From positions 124,001-188,000 of the forward strand of contig CAVSLA010000001.1 in assembly GCA_963728825.1 (NCBI GenBank): DNA of 64,000 nt, read 5' to 3'. Position 1 is the stretch's first letter, and each line of letters starts with the position of its first letter. The translations under genes were made by a program, and so were the position numbers. The notes below the pieces were generated by a model that saw nothing but the letters and a program-made list of their open reading frames with translations, ran no database searches and was not told the DNA's origin. Shown here in pieces: positions 1 through 8,615 of this stretch. This DNA is from CAVREM01 sp963728825. GTDB taxonomy: Bacteria > Acidobacteriota > Vicinamibacteria > Vicinamibacterales > CAVVIG01.

Positions 1-2616
1 GCGACCATCCGGTGAGAACGCCGGATAGCGCTCGACCGCCGGCAGCGAGCCTGACGGTCGCAACCGACGCTCACCCGCGCGCGAGTGAATCCAGATCTCC
101 CAGCCGCCAGTCGAAGACAATTTGACGAAGGCCAACAGCTGGCCGTCCGGCGACCATGAACCGGGGTATTGTTCGGGGCCGACCGTCAGGCGCTCCAGGG
201 CTCCGCCGTCCTGCGGAATCAGGCCAATACCGTACGGTTCGGTAACACCAATAGTCACGCGGGTCCCGTCCGGTGTCCAGATCGGCCAACCTCCGCCTAC
301 TGTCAGGGGCGTCACCACCCCTCGCCGCCGGTCGTAAATCGAAGGGCGGCCGGCCCCTCGTTCCGATCCGTGGATCAGGAGCCGATGTCCGTCCGGCGAG
401 AACCTGGGCCCTGTGCCAGCAATCGGCGGAGTGGCCACAGGGGTTGCCGCCCCATTGCGATCCCTCCAGAACAATGTTCGTTGCACACCCGAAAAGATGC
501 CCCCGGGAACATAGAGAAGGGCGCCGGACCGCGAGACGCTGAACTGCGCGACACCGGTGTCCGTGAGCGTCGTCATCCCGGTATTCACCGCGTGCATGAC
601 GCCGTCGAGGACGGCTCTGGATGGACCGGTCACCTCGAGCCGCGCAGGGTCGAATGGCGCTGCGATGAGCGTACCGCGGCGGACGAACAGCACATGTCCC
701 GTGAGCACGTAACGCGCGTCCGCGCCCTGGCTGACGATGACGCGACGGTCGCTCGTCGCCAGGGATAACGCGACGACGATGGCCTCGTCGAACTGACCAA
801 GACGTTTGAGGACCGTGAAGAAGAGACCCTCGCCGTCCGGCCAGACATGAGGCAAGCGATGGCTGACCTCCCCGGCCTCGAGATCGAGAGTCGTAAACGG
901 CTCGGGCTCACTCCCGGCGGCCGCCGAAACGCGCAGCAACCCACCGGTCGCATTCGCGAACACAATTCGATTGTCGGATCCCCAGCTGGCGCCGAACAAC
1001 GGTCCGGTCTTGCACAGCTCTTCTGGCGGCCCTCCGCTCAGCGGCACCTTTTTCAGCACACCAACGGCCCCAGGGCTCAAGACGCCGGACCAAAAGCCGA
1101 TCCACTCCCCATCGGGTGAAAAGAAGGGACTGTTGCTGTTTTCCGTACCAGGGATGGGCGCCGCCTCGAGGGAATCCAACCAGCGCATGTAGAGTTGCTG
1201 CCGGTCGCCGTTGATGGCGCTGAAGACCAACCGTTTTCCATCAGGTGACAGGATGAGGGCCGGCCGCGTAGGCAATGGGGTCAACGCATCGGCGGGCGCT
1301 GCTGGAATCAAGCTTCTCACGATGCCGGTCGGATCTGACGCCGCGGGCGTCGAGGCCCAGTAGCGGAAGCTGAGGGTTGTGCCGGCCGCAGCGCCAGCCG
1401 CTGCCACGACCGCCGCAGCCGCCAGCCACCCACGGTGACGTCGCTGGCGAGCGACCGTCGGGCGCGCGGTCTCCGCCGTCTCTCCGGGTGGCGGCGCCAT
1501 CACGTCGTCGATCTCGATTCGGGCATCGCCGATATGCTGCAATCGGCGGGAGGCCTCCTTCCGCAGACAGCGCCGGATCAGGCGCAGAACCGCCTCGGGG
1601 CAATCTGGCGGCAGCCGTCCCCAATCGGGCTCGCGTTCGAGAACGCGGCCAGCGTATCCGACATCGTGTCGCCCGCATACGGCGGGGTCCCGGAGATCAT
1701 TTCGAAGAGCACGCAGCCGAACGCCCAGATGTCCGTGCGCTCGTCAACGTCCTTGCCCCGCGCCTGCTCGGGGCTCATGTACGCCACGGTGCCCAGGATC
1801 GTGCCCTGATCCGTCCCATCAACGGTGATGGTGGGCAACGCTCCGGCAGATCCGTCCGGGCCCGTGACCGCGATCACGACTTTGGCGAGCCCGAAATCCA
1901 ACACCTTGACCCGGTCGTCCTCGGTGACCTTGACGTTCCCCGGTTTGAGATCGCGATGGATGATGCCTTTGGCGTTGCGCGGCCTCGAGCGCCTCGGCGA
2001 TCTGGCTGGCGAGGGCGAGCGCCCGGCGCACGGGGAGGCCGACGCCGGTCCGGACGCTCCTGGCTCCCGCCTCGCGTGCGCTCGTCAGGACATCCGCGAG
2101 GGTGGGGCCGTCCACCAACTCGAGGACGAGGGCCGAAATCTCAGTCGTCTCCTCAAATCCGTAGATTGCGCCGATGCGGGGATGGTTCAAGGCCGCGAGA
2201 AGCCGCGCTTCACGTTCGAACCGCGCCAGCCGGGCGCGATCGGCCCTAACCATTGCCGGCAGGATCTTGATCGCAACATCCCGCCCCAGCTTGGTATCGC
2301 GCGCACGGTACACTTCGCCCATCCCGCCGGCGCCGAGCCACGCGTCGATACGATACACGCCGATATGGCTCCCGATCAGCGAGCCGCGAGGGTCCTCCAT
2401 CAGGATGCCCGCCTCCCCGATCGCGGGGCTATTCAAGAAACGGTCGGCTGCGCTCGTTTCGGCGAGGAGTGATTCGACCTCGCGGCAGAGCGACTCGTTT
2501 TCCGCGCACGCCTCACGCAGGAAGGCCGCGCGCTCATCGGGCGACACTGCGAGCGCCGCATGGTACAGCTCTTCGACCCGACTCCAGTGCGCGGGCACAC
2601 CACCTCGCGTATCCAA
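1..2616 (-). CDS. Ser/Thr protein kinase with C-terminal TolB/PD40-type propeller (3' end outside window, two frameshifts)
   Basis: This is a membrane-anchored eukaryotic-type Ser/Thr kinase. The glycine loop GAGGMGEVY lies near residues 95-103 and the ATP lysine (AIKIL) near 117. HRDLKPGN, DFGLAK and SPEQARG follow, then a proline-rich juxtamembrane stretch, one Ala/Val-rich transmembrane helix near 1380-1430, and an extracytoplasmic propeller with repeated FSPDG motifs that runs off the window. The N-terminal 80 residues (WSRVEELYHAAL) match the leader seen in acidobacterial kinases. The frame breaks twice by one missing base: near 1975, between LEAA and KGIIHRD, and near 1645, between SDTLAA and LEREPDW. 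Both sides of each break are intact, so error or recent mutation is likelier than old decay. The start is TTG at 2616, 6 nt after a TAGTAT hexamer; GTG at 2598 is an alternative. Its substrate is unknown. Confidence 0.82.
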
Positions 2617-2622
2617 CGCTAG

Positions 2623-2628
2623 ATACTA
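2623..2628 (-). promoter_or_regulatory. -10-like hexamer of kinase gene
   Basis: TAGTAT on the minus strand ends 6 nt before the TTG at 2616. With usual -10 spacing, transcription would begin at or next to the start codon, so the mRNA would be leaderless. No convincing -35 is seen. The 234 bases between the kinase and the tRNA hold nothing else I can recognise. Confidence 0.35.
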
Positions 2629-2850
2629 CGCTTGCTGCCATTCCGCCGAACAATCATTCACCCGCGGGAGCTGTGCAATTGTGAACGCGCACGACCCTCG
2701 CGGCGGACTGCAGTTCAGGAATGCCACCGCATGTGATGACGCGTTCTGAGGGCCCGCTCAGATTTACGCCTGAAGGGCGAACGTATCGCTTTGAATGTGA
2801 GGTCGGAGTCGGTCAGCTCATCGCGGGGATGGCCGATGTTGCACCTTTCA

Positions 2851-2925
2851 TGGTAGCGGTACGGGGAATCGAACCCCGATTTGATGGTTGAGAACCATCC
2901 GTCCTAACCGTTAGACGATACCGCC
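2851..2925 (-). tRNA. tRNA-Glu (anticodon CTC)
   Basis: The minus strand folds as a complete cloverleaf. The 5' acceptor strand GGCGGTA pairs with TACCGCT (one terminal G-U). The D arm holds GTCTAACGGTTAGGAC. The anticodon stem GATGG/CCATC encloses the loop TTCTCAA with anticodon CTC. The T arm is CGGGG TTCGATT CCCCG, and the 3' ACCA is encoded. The anticodon reads GAG, the major Glu codon in GC-rich DNA. It stands alone, with no sign of an attachment-site duplication beside it. Confidence 0.95.
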
Positions 2926-2961
2926 CCGGACCGGCAGGAACCATTGAGTTTAGCAAACTTG

Positions 2962-2967
2962 TATGAT
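2962..2967 (+). promoter_or_regulatory. -10-like hexamer upstream of M23 peptidase
   Basis: TATGAT lies 8 nt before the ATG at 2976. No Shine-Dalgarno sequence precedes that ATG, which fits a leaderless or near-leaderless transcript. TTGAGT upstream is only 12 bp away and is not a properly spaced -35. Confidence 0.4.
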
Positions 2968-2975
2968 GTGGGTCC

Positions 2976-4358
2976 ATGCGCCGGCTTGGACGCCTGCTCA
3001 TCTTTTTAATCGTGTTCGCGGCGATTGGTGCGGGAATCACTTATGTGATCGCCGGCCGGGGTGCCCCGCCATCGCTGACCGTCGACAAACCGGACCGGCT
3101 GGTCGGCCGGACCGGCGAGCTCGAGGTCACCGCGGCGGCGCCGGGTGCTCGTTTCACCGCGCTCTCCATCACGCTCGAGCAGGAAGGACGGACAACTCCG
3201 CTCTTCTCGCTCGACACACCGGACTCCGCCACCGTGACTCAGGTGGATGCCGATCGCATCCGCATCACGCGGGCCATTGGCAAACCGCAGCTGGCCGATC
3301 TCCAGGCCGGCAAGGCGCGGATCGTCGTATCGGCGACGCGCCCCTCGATCCTCGACCTGCGTCAGCTGTCGGCGTCCGCTTCGAAAGACTTCGAAGTCCG
3401 TCTCGAACCGCCGCGTCTGGCAATCATCTCGACTCATCACTACATCAATCACGGTGGCGCCGAACTGGTCGTCTACCGGGTGACGCCGCCGGACGTCTGG
3501 TCGGGCGTCAGGGTAGGTTCGGCCGAACACCAGGGCTATCCGGCCGCGGGCGCCGGTGTGGCGGGCGCCGATCCCGCTCTCAAGATTGCGTTTTTTGCGC
3601 TCGGCCACGACGACGATCTCTCGACGCCGATGGCGATCGTCGCGCGCGACGAGGCGGGCAACGAGGCGAGCCTCGGCTTCGTCGACCGCGTGTTCCCGAA
3701 GCCGTTCAGGAAGAGCCGCATCGAGCTCGACGATCGCTTTCTGCAGCGGGTCGTCCCCGACATCCTGACGCAGGCGCCCGAGATGGGGATCGATCCGCGC
3801 AGCGCCGACCCGCTGCCGGCATTTCTCAAGATCAACGGCGAGCTGCGACGTGCGAACGCCGAACGAATCACCTCAATCACGAAAGCCAGCGAGCCCACCA
3901 GATTGTGGGACGGCCCGTTCGTGCAAATGGGCAGCTCGCAGGTCGAAGCGAGCTTCGCCGATTACCGGACCTACGTGTATCGCGGCAAGGAAGTCGATCG
4001 GCAGGTGCACCTCGGCTTCGATCTCGCGGCGACCGCAGCCGCGCCGCTGGTCGCCGCCAACGCCGGGAAAGTGGTGCACGCCGGCTGGCTCGGCATCTAC
4101 GGCAACTGCGTGATCATCGACCACGGCATGGGGGTGGCCTCGTTGTACGGGCATCTCTCGTCGGTCGAGGTTAAGACCGGCGACACGTTGACGCGTGGCC
4201 AGCAGATCGGCCGCAGCGGAATGACGGGACTTGCCGGCGGCGACCACCTGCACTTCACCATGCTCGTCCATGGCCGCGCCGTGAATCCGGTAGAGTGGTG
4301 GGATCCGCACTGGATTGCGGACCGCATCGATCGCAAGCTTCGCGAGGCGGGGCGGTAA
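2976..4358 (+). CDS. M23 family metallopeptidase (LytM domain), membrane anchored
   Basis: The 460-residue protein has an uncleaved N-terminal anchor (residues 5-27, LLIFLIVFAAIGAG), a long beta-rich region of unknown fold, and a C-terminal LytM/M23 domain from about residue 335. The zinc ligands are visible: the His and Asp of HLGFD, and the His residues of HLHF near the end; YGHLSS is the usual family motif. M23 enzymes cleave peptide cross-links of peptidoglycan or act as degenerate activators of amidases. The motifs are complete here, so an active endopeptidase in the periplasm is likely. It precedes the ctaAB block by 33 bp and may be co-transcribed with it. Confidence 0.88.
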   Translation: MRRLGRLLIFLIVFAAIGAGITYVIAGRGAPPSLTVDKPDRLVGRTGELEVTAAAPGARFTALSITLEQEGRTTPLFSLDTPDSATVTQVDADRIRITRAIGKPQLADLQAGKARIVVSATRPSILDLRQLSASASKDFEVRLEPPRLAIISTHHYINHGGAELVVYRVTPPDVWSGVRVGSAEHQGYPAAGAGVAGADPALKIAFFALGHDDDLSTPMAIVARDEAGNEASLGFVDRVFPKPFRKSRIELDDRFLQRVVPDILTQAPEMGIDPRSADPLPAFLKINGELRRANAERITSITKASEPTRLWDGPFVQMGSSQVEASFADYRTYVYRGKEVDRQVHLGFDLAATAAAPLVAANAGKVVHAGWLGIYGNCVIIDHGMGVASLYGHLSSVEVKTGDTLTRGQQIGRSGMTGLAGGDHLHFTMLVHGRAVNPVEWWDPHWIADRIDRKLREAGR

Positions 4359-4391
4359 GGTATTATTAAGTTTTCGTTAGGAGAGAGATCA

Positions 4392-5195
4392 ATGCGTCTA
4401 CAAAACGTCTGGGTTCATGCTCTGGGGGTGACCCTCAGTGCGTCGCTCGTTGCATGCGGAGGCGGAAGTCAGGAGTCGTCCACCCCGGCAGCCACCACGG
4501 CGCCCGCGGCACCGGGGGCTCAGAAAGTTGATTCAGCGACGGCTGGCGATGTGAAGGGAACGGTGACGCTGACGGGCGCCGCACCAAAGAACGAGCCGAT
4601 CCGGATGAACGCCGATCCGGTGTGCGTGAAGGAAGCCAAGGGACCACAGACCCAGGAGACCTTCGTCGTCAGCGGCGACGGCAAGCTCGCGAACGTGTTC
4701 GTGTACGTGAAGGACGGCCTCGGCAACTACGTCTACGACCCGCCGGCCCCAGGCGCCAAGCTGGATCAGCATGGCTGCCGCTATACGCCGCACGTCTTCG
4801 GCGTCCGCGTCGGCCAGCCGATCGAGATCATCAACAGCGACCCGACACTGCACAACATCCACGCCACCCCGAAGGCGAATCCCGAGTTCAACAACGGGCA
4901 GCCAATCCAGGGCATGAAGATGACGCACACCTTCAAGGCCAAGGAAGTCATGGTGCCCTTCAAGTGCGACGTGCACGGCTGGATGAACGCGTATGTCGGC
5001 GTGCTCGACCATCCCTACTTCGCGGTGACCAAGGAAGACGGCTCGTTCGAGCTGAAGGGCCTGCCGCCAGGTACCTACACGGTCGAGGCGTGGCACGAAA
5101 GGCTCGGAGCGACGACGCAGAGCGTGACGCTCGGCCCGAAGGAGTCGAAAGAAGTCAGCTTCACGTTCGACGCGGCGAAAGCCACGGCGGACTAG
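4392..5195 (+). CDS. Lipoprotein with cupredoxin-like and carboxypeptidase-regulatory-like domains
   Basis: This 267-residue exported protein has a lipobox LVAC with Cys22, so it should be lipid-anchored. An Ala/Thr/Pro linker leads to a plastocyanin-like domain. The first His is in LHNIHA, and the cluster CDVHGWM supplies Cys, His and Met in type I copper order. A short carboxypeptidase-regulatory-like fold follows (DGSFELKGLPPGTYTV). The strong SD AGGAGAG lies just before the ATG. It sits directly upstream of ctaA and ctaB, so electron transfer or copper handling near a haem-copper oxidase is a reasonable inference. Copper binding is predicted from the ligand set only. Confidence 0.8.
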   Translation: MRLQNVWVHALGVTLSASLVACGGGSQESSTPAATTAPAAPGAQKVDSATAGDVKGTVTLTGAAPKNEPIRMNADPVCVKEAKGPQTQETFVVSGDGKLANVFVYVKDGLGNYVYDPPAPGAKLDQHGCRYTPHVFGVRVGQPIEIINSDPTLHNIHATPKANPEFNNGQPIQGMKMTHTFKAKEVMVPFKCDVHGWMNAYVGVLDHPYFAVTKEDGSFELKGLPPGTYTVEAWHERLGATTQSVTLGPKESKEVSFTFDAAKATAD

Positions 5196-5213
5196 TCCGG
5201 GCAGGTTCAGGCT

Positions 5214-5299
5214 GGACGGGCAGGAGAGGCAGGAAGGGGTCTCTCCCGCCCGAACCGTCCCCCTCTCCTGCGGTTTCCGCCCTTCCTGCCCCAGAAAGC
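5214..5299 (+). repeat. Interleaved inverted repeats between lipoprotein and ctaA
   Basis: The spacer holds GCAGGAGAGG followed by GGCAGGAAGGG, and then, in the same order, their complements CCTCTCCTGC and CCCTTCCTGCC. The A-B-A'-B' order allows two alternative hairpins or a pseudoknot. It may act as an attenuator or processing site inside the operon, because all flanking genes read the same way. Confidence 0.55.
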
Positions 5300-6283
5300 A
5301 TGCTTCACCTCTTCGCGAAATTCGTGGTCGGCTGCACCGTGGTGCTGGTGCTGGCCGGCAGCCTCGTCACGAGCACCGGCTCGGGCCTCGCCGTCCCCGA
5401 CTGGCCGACCTCCTACGGCTGGAACATGTTCACGTTTCCACCGTCGATGTGGGTCGGCGGCATCTTCTACGAGCATGGTCATCGACTGATTGCCAGCACG
5501 GTCGGAGTTCTCACGATCGTGCTCGCGTTCTGGATCTGGCGGGTCGACCCGCGGTCCTGGATGAAGCGGCTCGGCATCGCGGCACTGCTCGCGGTCATCG
5601 TGCAAGGCGTTCTTGGCGGCATCACCGTGCTGTACTTTCTGCCGGCGCCGGTCTCGACCGCTCACGCTGGCCTGGCCGAAATCTTCTTCTGCATGACCGT
5701 CGCGATCGCCCTCTTTACTTCGCGGGGGTGGATCGAGCAGACGGCAGCCGTCGACGATCGCACGCTCAGGGCGATCGCGACCGCCACGACGCTGCTGATC
5801 TACCTGCAGATCATCGTCGGCGCGGCGATGCGCCACACCGGCGCGGGGCTGGCGATTCCCGATTTTCCGTTGATGTTCGGCGGCCTCGTGCCCGATCACT
5901 GGAGCGCGGCGATCGCCATCCACTTCGCGCATCGCGTCGGCGCGCTGCTGGTCAGCACGGCGATCATCGCCACGACTGCTCACGTCTGGTCTCACCATCG
6001 CGGCCGCCAGGGTCTGACCCGACCGGCGACGTTGCTGGTCGGTCTGGTCCTGGTCCAGGTCACGCTCGGGGCGCTCACCGTGCTCAGCCGCCGAGACGTG
6101 GCCATCAACAGCGCACATGTCGTGTGTGGTGCGCTCGTGCTCACCACGTCGCTGGTCCTGACGCTGCGCTCGTGGCGCGTCCGGTTCGACACGCGGCGGC
6201 TCGAGCCGGGCCGGCCGCGCGCCGCGCAGCCGGTCGGCGGCATCCGCTTTCAGACGAACCTCGAGCCAGGAGCGCGTGTATGA
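5300..6283 (+). CDS. ctaA: Haem A synthase (COX15/CtaA)
   Basis: This integral membrane enzyme hydroxylates the haem O methyl group to give haem A for cytochrome c oxidase. The 327-residue product has about eight hydrophobic helices. The conserved histidines appear in EHGHRLIA, STAHAGLAE, MRHTGAGLAIPDFP and HFAHRVGALL, with a further one in INSAHVVCG. The ATG at 5300 begins just before the first helix. The reading frame is open further upstream, but that part overlaps the lipoprotein gene and is rejected. The stop overlaps the ctaB start by 4 nt (ATGA), so translation is coupled. No SD is obvious. Confidence 0.93.
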   Translation: MLHLFAKFVVGCTVVLVLAGSLVTSTGSGLAVPDWPTSYGWNMFTFPPSMWVGGIFYEHGHRLIASTVGVLTIVLAFWIWRVDPRSWMKRLGIAALLAVIVQGVLGGITVLYFLPAPVSTAHAGLAEIFFCMTVAIALFTSRGWIEQTAAVDDRTLRAIATATTLLIYLQIIVGAAMRHTGAGLAIPDFPLMFGGLVPDHWSAAIAIHFAHRVGALLVSTAIIATTAHVWSHHRGRQGLTRPATLLVGLVLVQVTLGALTVLSRRDVAINSAHVVCGALVLTTSLVLTLRSWRVRFDTRRLEPGRPRAAQPVGGIRFQTNLEPGARV

Positions 6284-7176
6284 ATGACGTCGCCCGCGCG
6301 CATCTCGCGGTCGGTCGTCGGTCGCCGGGACGCCTGCTCGACTACCTCGCGCTCGCAAAGCCCCGACTGAACGTGCTCGTCGTGGCCACCAGTGCCGCCG
6401 GCTACTATCTCGGCGCGCCGGCCTCGCCCGAATTGATTCCGATGTCGCTCGCCGTCGCCGGGACCGCGCTCGTCGCCGGTGGCGCTGCCGTCCTCAATCA
6501 GGTCTACGAGCGGGATACCGATGCGTTGATGACCCGCACGCGTATGCGGCCCTTGCCCGACCGCCGTGTCAGCGCCGAAGAAGCCCGTGTGCTCGGAATC
6601 GCGCTGGCCGTCGCCGGGGTCGCCGTGCTCGCCCTTGCCAGCAACCTGCTGGCCGCGCTGGTGGCGGTCGCCACGTTGTTCATCTATCTCGCGGTCTACA
6701 CGCCGCTGAAGCGCCGCTCGGCGATTTCCACGCTGATCGGTGCGGTGCCGGGCGCTCTGCCGCCGCTCATCGGTTGGACCGCGGGGCACGGCACGATTGC
6801 CACTGGCGGGTGGACGCTGTTCGCGATCGTGTTTCTGTGGCAGATTCCGCACTTCATGGCGATCGCCTGGCTGTACCGCGACGACTACCGGCGGGCAGGC
6901 TTCCCGATGCTGCCGGTCATCGAGCCCGATGGACAGCGCACCGGCCGTCAGGCGGTGCTCTACGCACTGGCGCTGGTTCCGGTCAGCCTCGTGCCGGCGC
7001 TCGTCGGCGTCGCCGGGGTGACCTACTTCTGGGTCGCGCTGATCCTCGGCGCGGCGTTCCTGTGGCTATCAGCCAGGTTCGCGTTGTCGAGATCGGAACA
7101 GACGGCGCGCGCGCTGTTCTACGGTTCGCTTACGTATCTGCCGCTCATCTGGGCGGCGATGATTCTCGATCACTAA
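6280..7176 (+). CDS. ctaB: Protohaem IX farnesyltransferase (haem O synthase)
   Basis: CtaB/CyoE is a UbiA-family membrane prenyltransferase that adds farnesyl to haem B, making haem O, the substrate of CtaA. The 298-residue protein has the first aspartate-rich motif in NQVYERDTDALMTRT and the second region RDDYRRAGFPML, with about nine hydrophobic helices. LAKPRLNVLV at the N-terminus is the family signature. It overlaps ctaA by 4 nt, and the DUF420 gene follows without a gap, so the three form one unit for haem A and oxidase assembly. Confidence 0.95.
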   Translation: MNDVARAHLAVGRRSPGRLLDYLALAKPRLNVLVVATSAAGYYLGAPASPELIPMSLAVAGTALVAGGAAVLNQVYERDTDALMTRTRMRPLPDRRVSAEEARVLGIALAVAGVAVLALASNLLAALVAVATLFIYLAVYTPLKRRSAISTLIGAVPGALPPLIGWTAGHGTIATGGWTLFAIVFLWQIPHFMAIAWLYRDDYRRAGFPMLPVIEPDGQRTGRQAVLYALALVPVSLVPALVGVAGVTYFWVALILGAAFLWLSARFALSRSEQTARALFYGSLTYLPLIWAAMILDH

Positions 7177-7602
7177 GTGTCGGTTCACGATCTACCGGCC
7201 GTCAACGCGACGCTGAACGCCATCGCGGGCGTGCTGCTGTTCATCGGCTTCCTGCTCATCCGGTCCCGGCGGATCGACCTGCATCGCCGCTTCATGATCG
7301 GCGCGTTCGCGGCCTCAGCGCTGTTTCTCGTCTCCTACGTCGCGTATCACGCGCAGGTGGGCTCGGTCCGGTTTACGCGGGAAGGGTTTGTCCGGCCGCT
7401 CTACTTCAGCATTTTGATTACCCATGTCGTCCTGGCGGCGGCCGTCCTGCCGCTGGCCATCGTGACCCTGACGCGCGGCTTGAACGGCCGCTTTCAGGCT
7501 CACCGCACCATTGCGCGCTGGACCCTGCCGATCTGGCTCTACGTATCGGTAACCGGCGTGCTCGTCTACGTGCTGCTGTATCAGCCCACCTGGCTGATTT
7601 GA
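7177..7602 (+). CDS. DUF420 (CtaM-like) membrane protein
   Basis: A 141-residue protein with four hydrophobic helices begins at a GTG directly after the ctaB stop. It matches the DUF420 pattern: conserved His residues on helix ends (DLHRRFMIG, YHAQVG, THVVLAA, FQAHRTIARW) and a final WLYVSVTGVLVYVLLY helix. In Bacillus and Staphylococcus the family member CtaM is needed for activity of some haem-copper oxidases. The position beside ctaA/ctaB supports a similar assembly role here. Function is inferred from family and context. Confidence 0.85.
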   Translation: MSVHDLPAVNATLNAIAGVLLFIGFLLIRSRRIDLHRRFMIGAFAASALFLVSYVAYHAQVGSVRFTREGFVRPLYFSILITHVVLAAAVLPLAIVTLTRGLNGRFQAHRTIARWTLPIWLYVSVTGVLVYVLLYQPTWLI

Positions 7603-7631
7603 GACCATCGCCGCCGTTCGACCGACTCATA

Positions 7632-7637
7632 TATACT
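7632..7637 (+). promoter_or_regulatory. Possible -10 element upstream of the TPR protein gene
   Basis: TATACT lies in the 73-bp gap after the DUF420 gene. It would give a leader of about 30 nt that contains the SD AGGAGT at 7661-7666. No good -35 is present. It suggests that the downstream TPR/sulfatase/VWFA genes have their own start as well as readthrough. Confidence 0.4.
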
Positions 7638-7675
7638 GGCAAACGCTGGGCATAGAGCCTTCAGGAGTCTTGACG

Positions 7676-8614
7676 ATGCGTGCGAATTGCCTGCATGTCG
7701 CGCTCACGGCCGCTCTCACACTCTTGTCCGCTGCGAACGTCGCCGCTCAAGTGGGACGGGTCAGTGGACTCGTCAAGGACGATGCCGGAAACGCGATCAA
7801 AGGCGCCACGGTAACCGCCGAAAACCCGAACATCGGCCCGACCACTTACACGGCGACCACCGACGACAAGGGACGCTTCACGATCATCGGTCTCAGGGCT
7901 GGTCAGTGGCGATTCACTGCCTACTCGCCGGGCCACGCCGGCGACGTCGGCGAAATGGCGGTCCGTTTCGGATCGCCCAACCCACCCGTCTCGTTCACAC
8001 TGCGGAAGAACGGGCCGTCGCCGACCGCACCACTCGGCAACGTCACCGGGCGTGACCTCCAGACGCAGCTCGCGGCGGCCGACGCGCTGTTCACCAAACA
8101 GAACTGGGACGAAGCGATTACCGCCTACCGGGCCATCCTGTCGAAAACGCCGGCGCTGAGCGCGATCAATCTGCAGATTGCCGCCTCGTATCGGCAGAAG
8201 AAGGACTATCCGAACGCGGTCAAGGCCTACGAAGCGCTCCTGGCCGTCGATCCGGTAAACGACAGAGCTAAAGTCGGACTCGCCGCGATGAGCGTCGAGC
8301 AGGGCGACACGGCGGCGGCCGAGACGACGCTGATGGCGGCGGCCGAGCGTGACGGCGCCGGACGGGACGTGTTCTACAGCCTCGCCGAGCTGCAGTCCTC
8401 GAAAGGTGATGCCCAGAACGCCGCCCGCTGGTATCAGAAGGCCGCCGAGGCCGACCCGTCGTGGGGCAAACCGCGCTACAAGCTTGGTCTGATCGCGATG
8501 AACGCCGGCGATCGGGCCGGCGCCACTCGCTTGCTGACGGACGTCCTGCGCGTCGATCCTGTGTCCCCGGAGGCAGCGCTGGCAAAAACGGCGCTCGATC
8601 AGCTGAACAAATAG
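7676..8614 (+). CDS. Exported carboxypeptidase-regulatory-like / TPR protein
   Basis: The 312-residue protein has a signal peptide (residues 1-23, cleaved near NVAA-Q). A carboxypeptidase-regulatory-like beta domain follows (GRVSGLVKDDAGNAIKGA to about residue 105), then about five TPR units, such as WDEAITAYRAIL, YPNAVKAYEALL and AARWYQKAAEADPS. It is therefore a periplasmic or outer-membrane scaffold with no enzymatic motif. ATG 7676 is chosen over TTG 7670 because AGGAGT stands 9 nt upstream. One base separates it from the next gene, a sulfatase-like/TPR fusion, so the two are co-expressed. Confidence 0.75.
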   Translation: MRANCLHVALTAALTLLSAANVAAQVGRVSGLVKDDAGNAIKGATVTAENPNIGPTTYTATTDDKGRFTIIGLRAGQWRFTAYSPGHAGDVGEMAVRFGSPNPPVSFTLRKNGPSPTAPLGNVTGRDLQTQLAAADALFTKQNWDEAITAYRAILSKTPALSAINLQIAASYRQKKDYPNAVKAYEALLAVDPVNDRAKVGLAAMSVEQGDTAAAETTLMAAAERDGAGRDVFYSLAELQSSKGDAQNAARWYQKAAEADPSWGKPRYKLGLIAMNAGDRAGATRLLTDVLRVDPVSPEAALAKTALDQLNK

Positions 8615-8615
8615 C

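Noticed and set aside
2851..2925. tRNA-Glu as an integration site for a mobile element
   Set aside because: No integrase, no direct repeat of the tRNA 3' end and no composition change were found nearby.
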